Source: Entophlyctis helioformis (lineage: Eukaryota; Chytridiomycota; Chytridiomycetes; Chytridiales; Chytriomycetaceae). Taken from it: a DNA stretch of 64,000 bases. The stretch lies in the NCBI GenBank assembly GCA_025526915.1, contig JAHLKH010000010.1, positions 209,597 to 273,596 on the forward strand, in the 5' to 3' direction. Of the stretch, positions 23,495 through 32,989 are shown one piece after another (the stretch's first letter is position 1; each line of letters opens with the position of its first letter). Under the pieces are notes generated by a model. The model saw only the letters and a list, made by a program, of their open reading frames with translations. It was not told where the DNA came from and ran no database searches. The position numbers and the translations under genes are program-made.

Positions 23495-23946
23495 TCTACC
23501 GCTGCAACGAGAACCTGACCAGCCAGATGTGCCCGCAGTGCAAGCAGCGGATCCCATACGAGAACCGCACCAACCTGCGACGCTACGAGTGCATACCATG
23601 CACGACCGTCTACCACCGCGATGTGCTTGGAGCCACCAACATCGGGATGGTTGCACTGTGGCATCTGCTCTTTGGACACCGGCCGCTCTACTTGACACAC
23701 ACCAAAACCGACAGCAATCCAGCCACGACAGAGTACCTTGCAGACATCGAGGCAATGCATCTATTCATCCAGGATCGTGCACGAAATGCTCCGTCTGTTG
23801 TCCCACAGCCTCAAACGCGGAAACACTTCAAGTCGCATGTGGCCTCATGGGACCAGATCAGCCTGCCGTCCTGTGGCGTTCAAGACACGGTCCATCCGTC
23901 GCCAGCTGCGACCAACACGCAGACAGCCTGCCCTCAAGTCACTTGA
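17343..23946 (+). CDS. XPG/FEN1-type nuclease joined to Fanzor (TnpB-like) RuvC nuclease
   Basis: One continuous chain of about 16 exons links two nuclease modules. The start MGVVGATPPID matches the MG[VI]xGL opening of the FEN1/XPG family. It is followed by VVHVDVLSLFAGDIY (N-region Asp), VRLHVDGLLLNTNIKAVRTE (second acidic site), then KNEADVCIACRVREA and VVVISGDTDLIFHC (XPG-I acidic sites), and DILDICRLVAAAARNDYF (the position of LCILxGxDY). A long middle with no domain I recognise follows (19.4-22.6 kb). The C-terminus is Fanzor-like: RuvC-I VVSFDWGQRYLYGAS; AFGIDFTGQGGRHAVFEKFL; the Glu of RCNENLTSQMCPQC with a CPQC...C..C zinc ribbon; and RuvC-III Asp in YHRDVLGATNI. Joins such as ERDFQRW|LNNRYAKAADIQ keep frame. 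One-base shifts are needed near 21925, 22185 and 22650. Two overlapping genes remain possible. Confidence 0.7.
23463..23493. repeat. (CA)n microsatellite in a Fanzor intron
   Basis: About 15 ca units follow (catc)n at 23430-23450 inside the last intron, immediately before the acceptor cacacag and the zinc-ribbon exon. The run may serve as the polypyrimidine-poor 3' end of this intron. Confidence 0.7.
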
Positions 23947-24000
23947 CCTGCATCCCACACAGTGACTTGTTTGACTACCAACTTTGAATCGGGGCACCTC

Positions 24001-24084
24001 CCGATCGACCTAACGGGTCACTTTTTCTAACGATAAAGGTAGACCTCGTTGGATGTGCCTCGCCCGCCTGTCGTCGCATGCTCG
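24001..24084 (+). other. conserved right-end blocks of the Fanzor locus (candidate guide-RNA/terminus)
   Basis: Two blocks just 3' of the Fanzor stop recur outside coding sequence next to the decayed copy at 44.5 kb. Block A (24001-24025) matches 44683-44707 at 22 of 25 bases. Block B (24071-24084) matches 44712-44725 at all 14. Within block A the arms GACC and GGTC are identical in both copies while the loop differs, which suits an RNA hairpin. In TnpB/Fanzor systems the guide RNA derives from the element's right end, so this is the natural candidate. Confidence 0.45.
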
Positions 24085-24680
24085 TTGCTGACTCGAACCT
24101 TCCATCGTGTGATATGCGGGCTTCTTTCGACGCCTCTTGCGACGAATTTAATTCCAAAATCCTTGGTAATTGTATGAATATCGGGCCTTATAAAGGATTT
24201 TTCAGATTTCGGGCTTGAAAGTCACGCTCAAGTCAGCCAGCAAGTGCGACACGACCGCCATCTACACTGCGTTCCAGATGCAGAAGACAGCCATATCAGT
24301 CGCGATAGTCTTTGACCCGCGACGCTCGGAAGGTGCACGGTTCCTGATGCTCTCTCGTGTGGGCGGCATCTCCACTGCTCGCCGTGCCATCAACGCCAAC
24401 CTGCTCGACCCACCCACCCGTTTGGCGACGGTTCATGCTGCATCATGTGCGGCGAGGATCTGGAAGCACGCTGGAGATTGCGCACTTTGCGCTCGAGTGC
24501 ACAGACGAGCGGATGTGGCTATTCGTACGGCGCATGGGCAGTGTGACTTGGACGCATGGCTTGCAGCTGCACGCGCCATTGCAACAAACGAGAATGTGGG
24601 ACAACCACAAACACGGCATGCTGTAGTGCACAGCGTGCTTTGTGGAGATCAAGACCCATACTCATGCCAGGCTCCTTCAT
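24085..24680. other. no assignable gene
   Basis: The first 150 bp are unusually AT-rich for the window (aatttaattccaaaatcc near 24145 and a TATA-like ccttataaagg near 24185). They are followed by a plus-strand open frame of 189 codons from 24215 that I cannot assign. It has no domain, and its residues look compositional after about codon 60. It could be a decayed gene using the TATA-like box. Confidence 0.4.
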
Positions 24681-24681
24681 T

Positions 24682-26606
24682 CAAACAGCCTCTGGCGGGG
24701 AGCTCAGCTGTCTGGCATCATGACGCTTGGATTGCCAACACAAGAGGCCCCAAACGCGATGCCACCTCATCTGCTTCTGCTTGATATCATTCGCTGGTGC
24801 GGATGGCGCCATCTTGTTTGACGCGGCACCAACGCTGTCCATGCTTGCTCTTGCTGTGTCTACCGGCTGTGCTGGAGCGTTGAGCATGCTGCCCATGGCC
24901 ACCAGGCTGTCGTCTGCATCGATCTTGACCACGGGACGCGAGGGCATCCAGCGTGATGGGCTGGTCGGTGCTGGACGACATGATGAACGTCAGCAGACTG
25001 ACCACGTCGCCCAGGATTTCTCTTCGCTGCGGGTTGATGCTCAGCAACCGCTTGACGGCAGCCAGAGCCGATGGTTTGACCCAGATCCGGCCTTGGCAGC
25101 GGTAAGTAGTGACATGGTTGTCAGCCGTTGCAATGCACAACAGGGCTGGTCGTGGCGGCATCTGTCTTACCATCCCATCTCTTGCGCACAGGCCGCGCCG
25201 AGCAGCTCGGTCATGAGGTCTCGGACGGGATCGGGAACAAGGCCCATGGGCAGACGCTTGATGCGCGACTTGATGTAGTTGGCAAGCAGCTCGCCCGTGA
25301 GCGCTGTTTGGCCATTGGCGCGAACAGCCTCGAGTCCGTTGTCCAACAGCAGCTGGCGGTCCTTGAGCGCGCCAGCCTGGCGGAACCACTTGCCAGACAC
25401 TCGCACCTCTGCGTGGCATTCGGGTGGCATTGTTGTTGTTCGTGTTGCGGTTGTTGTGAGCACCATTCAGCGACAGAAACGGCATGCTGGCGTGTCGGTC
25501 GCACCTGAATCAGCCATCCGGCTGCTCGTCAGATGCTCCTTGGCCAGTCGCACCTTCGCGGACATCGGCGACGTCTAGCCGTTTCTTGATGCGGTCATCT
25601 GCGTGTACAGCTTGTCCATGGCTGCCACTGCTCCGACTGTGAGCGATGGCCGCGTCGCCGTGGCCGAGTCTGTGCCGAGAATGCCGCAAGCAAACTCGAT
25701 CGCCTCCCGCCTGTCCGCATCCGACTGGCAGTCGACATCGCACGGCACGTTGCCAATGGCCTTGACTGTCTTGAGAACCAGCCGGCTGAACTCTGCTGCT
25801 GATGTGGGACTGCTGTTACTGGTTGCTGGTCGCTGTTGCTTGCGTGATACGCGGTTTGACCACTCTGCCCAGCATCGATAGCGTGCCGCAGGTACCCGTG
25901 CATGGCAACCTGGATGCGACGCTGCAGCCTGTCGTGGTCGATATGGACGGCCGGCTCCGTTTGCAGAGCAGCCAGCACATTGAAGCACTCGTGTGCCAGT
26001 GCAGGCGGCTAGCAGCATGCGCGTGTCAGTCTTGCTGCCCGGCTCACTCGCCTGCTGCCAAAGTGATAAACATGGACACGCACCAGTTGAACGAGCGATG
26101 CCGCATGCGAGATGAAGACGGCCAGATGCTCGAGTATCCATCTCTGCGGGCGTTGGACCGCGTCGTCGTCATCATCGTTGTTGTTGTTGCTGCTGCTGTT
26201 GTTGGGACGGCCCTTGAGCGGTGGGCTAGCAATGAGCATATCGAGCATGTCTGGCACAGACACCTTGCGAGGGTCGACCGAGGTGGCTGTGGTTGCCTGC
26301 GACGATTGACGGTACAATATGCTGATGCCGCCACCACGAGCGAGAACGTTCTCGGCACCAGGTGCCGTGACGATAAGACTGGCGAGACGAATGGCAATCC
26401 AGTGTTCTGCGGCACCGTTTGCGAGAATCAGCAAGATGCCTTGTGTGCCAGCAACGTGACTGGAACGTACCACCAGCAACAAGCGTCTCGAGCGACTCGC
26501 CCTGCCCGAGCATGTTGTGTGCGATATGGCTGGCGAAACGCCCTTCGCTCTCTGTTGTCACTGCTGGTGCTGGTGTTGCTACTGCTGCTGCTGCCGCTGC
26601 TGTCAT
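24682..26606 (-). CDS. armadillo-like helical repeat protein, unidentified
   Basis: An exon series on the minus strand starts [20 protein letters not shown] (ATG at 26604-26606). It continues through ESLETLVAGG, HWIAIRLASLIVTAPGAENV, HECFNVLAALQTEPAVHIDH, EFSRLVLKTVKAIGNVPCDV, SLTVGAVAAMDKLYTQM, KWFRQAGALKDRQLLLDNGL, LLANYIKSRIKRLPMGLV and WVKPSALAAVKRLLSINPQR. The pattern of about 40-residue amphipathic helical units resembles ARM/HEAT repeats (loss-of-function phrase: each unit ends in a short LL..GG-like turn). Two one-base shifts are needed (near 26470 and 24935). An Asn/Asp tract interrupts it near 26190. I recognise no catalytic domain and cannot name the family. Exon borders are approximate. 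Confidence 0.5.
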
Positions 26607-26679
26607 GGTGCTTTGTTGTTGGGGGATGGACGCGACAAACACGGCAAGGAAAATAGGGCATTTACTGGCGCGCGCTCGT

Positions 26680-27715
26680 TCAACCAGATCGGAGATGGAA
26701 AAGAATGCGTTTGAGGAGAGCATCATCGGCATATTCCGATGCATTGCGAACCATCTGGTTGCGTCCCTCGGGGTTCAGGCTCGCGACCAGCAAGGCAGCA
26801 ATCGCGTCCGTCTTGGCCCTGCCAACCGCATTGTGGGTAAACTGCGCAGCGCCATGGGCAAGCATCCACTCGACAACGTGCAAGTGTCCCTGCTCAGCAG
26901 CCCAGTCGATGGCGTTTGCTGTGCAACCCTCTTCACGAGCCATAGCAGCCACTGGACAGTCGCGAGATGGCCGCCACGCGCAGCCAGATCAACAGCCTTC
27001 TTCGAGGCACGCGCTCCCTTGCTGGTCAGCAGCTGCACAATGCCGAGATGGCCACACGACGCTGCCAGATCCAGCACACGTCCGCCAATGCGGGCGACTT
27101 TGGGAGCCTTGTCGAGCTTTGCAACCGTAACCAGCTCGTTGGCGAGAAGATGCATCAGGAACATCGTGTATCCATGCATCACTGCCATTGTGCCAAGTCG
27201 GACGGCCGGTACAGCAGTGCACAGTCGAACCAGCACCGCTGCATGGGAATGTGCATTAGCAGAGACTGCAGCGTCTGGTTGGCCAGGTGCAGCACGCGGA
27301 ACCGGTTGAACATGTCGCGGGTTCTGATGTGGCCAAGGTCCGCAAGCGTGAGATGGTCAGCGGCCGGGAGCCCGTGCAGACTGCCTTGCCAGTCCATCTT
27401 GAACCCGTCGGTCCAGATGGCCTTCTTGAGCGAGTTGGAAAGGCCGTGCTTGTTGCCCAGACGACGGTGGAGATACTGCGTTAGAGGGCCGGCACGCCCG
27501 AGGATCATGGTCTGGAGAGCGGCCGGATACAGGTCCCACCAGCCGATCGCCTTGGATCTGCGTGCTGCCTGGAGCCGAGCGGCTTCTGTGAAGCGTAGTC
27601 CTTCGGGCTTGGCTGACGATTCAGGCATCGGCACTGCGAGACGCGTCGCGATGGGCAACACCGAGCAGACGGACGGCGGCGTTGCTCCAGGAACAGGAAG
27701 GGGAGCAACCCACAT
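26680..27715 (-). CDS. ankyrin-repeat protein with F-box-like N-terminus
   Basis: From an ATG at 27713-27715 the frame reaches KAIGWWDLYPAALQTMILGR and AGPLTQYLHRRLG, then MDWQGSLHGLPAADHLTLAD and RVLHLANQTLQSLLMH. This is a layout I associate with large chytrid ankyrin families (inference). Ankyrin repeats follow: GRVLDLAASCGHLGIVQLLT, KKAVDLAARGGHLATVQWL, ANAIDWAAEQGHLHVVEWML. The C-terminus is short and ends in TGA or TAG at 26680. Two single bases appear to be missing, near 27243 (CCC run) and near 26950. Restoring each would give one uninterrupted protein. The true start could lie further upstream. Confidence 0.7.
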
Positions 27716-28178
27716 CAACGATCACAACGGTGGTTGGCCACAACATGGGAGGCTCGGCGGCTTTAGCAGCACCTGCAGTGGCGGTTGACAGGGTGGAGAC
27801 CAGTAGCCAAGCTGGCCACAACTGCATGCTGCTGCGCCAGTCGATGTTCACTGCCAGACTGTTGAGATGCTGGCTGGATCCGGCCACTCCCACTTTGCCA
27901 GTGCTGGCGTGATACAATCAGCGGCTGTAGCGGCTTCATGCATGTCTTGGGATTGTCCTTGAGGTCGCTGTCTGGGTCGTCGTTGGAAACAGCATCGCTA
28001 GTCTCATTGCTGGATGCCGGCGAGAGCTGCTGCTGGCGAGTGTCTGCAGTCGGCTGCAAAGCAGGAGAGTGGCTGGCAGGCCCGTTGCGACGCTCCCTGG
28101 ACCAGCACGACTCTCGCTGGCCATTGCAGCCGTGTGCTCTCGTGCGTGTCTTTAGATGTGCGGTAATCAATCCCAGAC
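27716..28178. other. unassigned stretch between ankyrin and carrier genes
   Basis: A minus-strand open frame (28170-27763) includes a Gln/Ser/Asp-rich region (PALQPTADTRQQQLSPASSN, ETSDAVSNDDPDSDLKDNPK) that looks like a disordered N-terminus. It might be a 5' exon of the ankyrin gene. No splice path is certain, so I do not call a gene. Confidence 0.3.
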
Positions 28179-29451
28179 TTAGACCAGATCCTCTTCAATC
28201 CACCACTGTTTACCGTGCTTGAACACGGTCTCGTACACGAGCACAGCAGCGCCGTTTGTTGGCGCTGACCGCAGGAAGGATGGCAGGAACCCGCGGTAGA
28301 AGCCGCGGATGCCTTCTGCTCTATACATGCGCCGCGCACACTCTCTGATCGTCAACCGCGGCAGGTTGGCCGGATGGGTCATGATTCTGTTCTTGATGGC
28401 GTCTGTCGACAGGGTAGGATGGCACCACACGGTCAGATCCCGAAACAGCAACTAGAAACGCATGTCTCCGCCACAGACCTGCTGGAAAGCTGATGGTCCA
28501 GAACGTGTTGGCAGCCAGAGCACCGGCAAAGAACGGCACCATGGACGAGTTGACGCCCATCTTGTTCAGCTCGTTTGTATAGACCTGTGACAGCGACACG
28601 AGTCAGTCGCCCAATCCCTCCGCGTACCGCTCACCATGCACAGCTCACATCGTAGCTGCCCCACAGGACCCAGAAGAACGATCGGAACATCAGGCATGCT
28701 CCCAGGCCACGCCACAACCCAGACACCCGTCCGCCCTGATGATCTGCCGTGCACAGTCAAGCGGCCCGCTGTACGTCTTTGTTGCTGCGTCGTACTGCAC
28801 TTGCAGCCGGCCCTTGAGCAGCTCGATGGGCGTTGCCACAAACGACACGACCACGCCTGCGCCGATGCCCGCGATGCCCTGCTGGACGCTCGTCAGCTTG
28901 ACAGAGGGATCGTCGCCCTGCAGACACAGCCGGAAGTTGTTGAGCGAGCCCATTTGCACCGAGTCCATGATGGCCCAGCCGAGCAGCGGCGGCGTGGCGC
29001 CTTTGTACAGCGCTCGGAACCCTTCCTGGTGCGCCATGTCGCATTCACGGCACGGCACGGCGTGAGTGGCGGGATCAGATCGCATCAGATCGCCAAGCAG
29101 GTGCATGCAGGTGCATGCAGGTGCGTGCAGGACAGCCGTGCAGACGGGCGGGCAGACGCACCTTGCGCACGGTGGTGACCAGACAGTCGAGCGGGCCCTT
29201 GAAGCGGCCGTGGCCGCCCTGCGTCTGCATGCGCACCTTGATGGTGTCTGGCCCAGCATCCGTTCAGCGTCTGTCTGTGCGGGCGGGCAGCGTCTGTGCG
29301 GGCGGTGCATTCAAGCTGGCGGCAGGCTGTTACCGAATGGGTGGCCGACCACCAGCTTGGTGGCGCCCGAGAGCAGGCCGGCCAGGAAGCCAATCCACCG
29401 CTCGACGGGATACGCCGGCCTGTCGGGCCGTGTCGCTGCTGGCTGCGACAT
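28179..29451 (-). CDS. mitochondrial carrier family (SLC25) transporter
   Basis: Inner-membrane metabolite carrier. The ATG at 29449-29451 gives MSQPAATRPDRPAYPVERWI. Repeat 1 carries the signature split by an intron (GHPF|DTIKVRMQTQGG). Repeat 2 has SFVATPIELLKGRLQVQYDA. Repeat 3 has TISFPA|DAIKNRIMTHPANL. The protein ends KHGKQWWIEEDLV and TAA. The first signature and the RMQTQ sequence are closest to the carnitine/ornithine branch, but substrate contact residues were not resolved. One G appears missing in a GGG run near 28737; restoring it joins IIRADG to GLWRGLGACLMFRSFFWVLW, the expected continuation. The rest is intact. Confidence 0.85.
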
Positions 29452-29560
29452 GAGCGTGCAGATCTGGCGTCTGTTTGGTCGATCGCACGTGAAGCTGCGC
29501 GAAGGGATAGAAGGACAAAATGCGATATATTATGTAACGATATGGCCGATGCTGCTCTCT

Positions 29561-32500
29561 TCACGGCATCGACTGGATGGCCTCGACCCACGCCGCAATC
29601 TCGGCTGTCGGCCCGCGCACATACAGCACGCCCGTGCCGTCGCACACGCGCATGATCGACTCTCTGTAGAACACGCCATTTGGCGTCGTCACAACCGACG
29701 GCGCGTCTCCCGACGAGCGGTCGCTCAGCACCACTGGCAGCATCTCCGCCGTGTACGAGACCCGCCCACCGTCGAGCCCGGCGCTGTTCCCCAGCACGCC
29801 GCTGCTGCCGCTCTGATCCGCCGAGCCCAGCCCGCCAAACGCCTTGATGAGCTCCACGCTGCCGCCGTCGCCGTCCTTGGAGTTCGTGCACCAGCAGAGC
29901 ACGTCCGAGAACAGGTACAGCGTGCAGAGCTTGCCGACCGTGCGCGGCACGCCATACACGGCAATCGCGCCGCCCGCCTCGATCTGGCGCGCAGACCGCG
30001 ACGACGTCGACTCGTCCTTCATGAGGTTGAACCGGTACTCGCGCGTCTGGTTAAACACCGTCTGCCGCGCCTTGGCGATCTTGTAGTGGCACACGAGGTA
30101 CGGGTCGATGCCGCGCACGGCCGTCAGGTGCTCGACGTACTTGACGGCACGCATCTCGATGCCTTCGCTCGACCGCACGAGGCGGCGCGCGCGGGATGTC
30201 GGTGCCGTGGCGGCCGTCAGCGTCGGTGCTGGCGTCGCCGACGTGAAGATGAGGCTGACGGCGCTGGCGCTGGGTGCGCGGCTGCGTGGCAGCGGCGCTT
30301 GCGTGAGAAAGATGCTGCCGATCGAGGACTCGCGGATCTTGATCTTGGACCGGGCGTCGTGGCCGCGCTCGTGTTCAGCGACCTGCTGCTCCCACTCGCG
30401 CTTGCTCTCGTTGCACTGGGCGATCGTCTGGCGCATGTCGGCAACGGCCTGCGTCAGCGCGGCGTGGTCGGGATGGTCGGCAGGTGTTGCGCCAAGCAGC
30501 GTCTCGAGCAGCAGCCGGTATCGCGGCAGCCGCTGGACAGGCAGCGTCAAGTACGAGTTGAGCGAGATTTGCGTGTGGCGGGTATCGGCTTTGGCGGTCT
30601 TGACGAGCGACACAAACTTGCGGCCAGTCGACCGCTTGATGGGTATAGGCGTGCCAGCGGTCGAGCCAGACCCAGAGGCCAGAGATGAGCCTGACATGGA
30701 TCCCTGTCCTCCTGCTGGCGGCATGAGCGACGCAGACGAGCCCACCGGCGCTGACGGCGGTATGAACAGCCCGCCAGTGCGCGACAGCGACGATCCAGAG
30801 GCAGCCGCTTCGAGCTGCTGCACATACGCCACGGCCGCATCAAAGTTGTTCATGTACACGCTGTACAGGTCCAGCAGGGTCGGACACGCGGCCGAGAAAA
30901 CAGACGCAAGCGACAGACTGGAGCCGCTGGTTTCGTCACTCACAAGCCGCGCAATCGCCGGCAGGATGGTGTCGCGGTGGAACGCAAGGAGCTCGAGAAA
31001 GACGGACGAAAACACGCGCTCGATATCGTAGTGGTTCATGGCATCGCTCTGCTGGAACGCGCGGTAGTAGAGATCGTGCAGCGTGCCCAGCTCATCCACA
31101 TACGTCTTTTCCGTCGACAGGATCTCGGCCATGATGCGGCTGCGCTTGTCGACCGTGCGCGGAGGCGACAGTGCTGCGGGCGATGCCAGATCCGACTGTT
31201 GCTGCTGCTCGGAAAGGAATGGCTGCCACGATGTGCCTGCACTGCTGGCCAGCAGGCTGTCCGAGAACGACTGCGAGGGGATCGAGTACAGCGACGATGC
31301 AGACATGGACGACGACCTCGAGTCGCTGCTGCCCATCAGCGACAGACGGCCGGGCACCATACGGCTCGACGCCGTGATGACTGTGCTGCCGCTGTTGATG
31401 CTGGCACTCGATCCGCCCATGCCCATGGTCAACACCGACCCGGACGACGAGGACGGCACAGACGACGCGGACAATGCCGAAATGGTAGACGCGGGACGGC
31501 CACGGCCGCCGTGCGCTGGCCCGGCCACATCTGGATTAATGTCAAACTCGTCGCGCAGGAACCCAAACAGCCGCAGGAGGTAGCCGTGTCCCGGATACGT
31601 GGGCCGGTTGAGCGCGTTGAGTCCCGAGGTTCGCCGCGACGACGACATTCGTGCTCTTTGACCCTGTCCCAGCAGCATGCGCTCGTCCACGCCATCGGCC
31701 GGAACGCCAACACCGCCAACACCGCCAACACCGCCGCCAGAGCCAATACCAACGTCCGAGATGGACGCCCGCGACAGATCCGACGCCGAGTCGTCGCCCG
31801 CAGCCGACGGCGAGCTGCCGGCCATGGCAGGCAGGGAATCGACGCGAGCGTCGTAGAGCGTGGACGCCATGAGGTCGTCGACCGACGGCAGGTACGACGG
31901 CAGCGACCGGATGACGGGATCGGTGAGGTAGTTGAAGGGATACGAAAACGAGTTGCCAAAAATGTACAGAGACCGCAGCGTGGCGGCAAGGTAGCCGATC
32001 GACGACGGCAGGTGCATGAGCGCGTTGTTGGACAGGATCAGTGTGCTCAGATGCGGCATGCGCAGAAACGTGGACGGCTCTGTGGTTCACGACAGGTGCA
32101 AGAGGGAAGGCGGGTGGATGTCAGCAGGGAAGTTGACATGCGGCAGAGCAGACGAGCGAGATGGCCAAGCGAGAGGGGGAGGCGAGCGTACCAATGCCAG
32201 TCAGCTTGTTTTCGCCCAGATCGCAGATGCGCAGAGAGTGGAGCGCGGCAAACTCGGCAGGCAGCGCCGCGATCATGTTGCGCCGCAAGCAGATGCGTTC
32301 CAGCTTGCCCAGCAGCGCGATGCCGGACGGCAGGCTCTCGAGCCGGTTGTTGGCCAGACTCAGCACGCGCAGCTGCGGCATCTCGGCAAACACGGCCGAT
32401 GGGATCGACACAATGTCATTGTCGTCCAGGAAGAGCCGCGCCAGCGACGACGCGGGCATGTGTGTCGGGACAGACGTCAGGTAAGCGCCACGCATGCTGA

Positions 32501-32954
32501 ACGTTTCGGTTGCGGGCCGTGCCGGCATCGGTGTGGGTGCTGGCCGCGACACATTGACGACAGGCGGCGCGACGGGCTTCGAGACCGGCAGAGCAAACGT
32601 CGCGACCGTGACCGAGGTCGCGGACATGGGGGCCGATCCGTCAGACGACGCCGACATGGACGAGTGGGAACGAGACGGGGAGTGCGGCGGCGGTGATCTG
32701 TTGGTCGACGACGACTCCTTTTGGCGTTGGCGGGCGTGGACGGCGGACTCGGACTGGGTGGGTGCGACGGTCAGCGGCCGCGAGGCAGCAAACACGGTCG
32801 CCGAGGGGACGGCGACGGGCGGAGCCGTCGACAACGACATGTTCCATGTCTTTTGGTGTTGCTGCCGGATGCTGTTTGTGGCCATGGAGATGCTGATGGC
32901 CGGGCCCAGATCCAGCGGCAGCGTTGGAGCCGGACTGGCACGCATGGCAGACAT
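29561..32954 (-). CDS. leucine-rich-repeat RhoGEF (LRR-DH-PH)
   Basis: A guanine-nucleotide exchange factor for Rho-type GTPases. The first ATG of the coherent frame is 32952-32954 (MSAMRASPAPTLPLDLGPAI). LRRs occupy about residues 155-320 (LARLFLDDNDIVSIPSAVFA, LRVLSLANNRLESLPSGIAL, HLSTLILSNNALMHLPSSIG), interrupted by one gtacgc...cacag intron at about 32190-32075. The DH domain includes RIMAEILSTEKTYVDELGTL and the CR3-like LNSYLTLPVQRLPRYRLLLE. A PH-like region follows with KLCTLYLFSDVLCWCTN and ends AAWVEAIQSMP, TGA. The long linkers are Ser-rich. The protein may extend upstream into the Ser/Pro-rich stretch at 33-35 kb. Confidence 0.85.
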
Positions 32955-32989
32955 TTGCGGAGACGTGACGGCTGCTGGCGACGCTCTTC

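Noticed and set aside
24215..24784. 189-codon plus-strand frame after the Fanzor right end
   Set aside because: It has a TATA-like sequence upstream but no domain or intron signals; listed only as unassigned.
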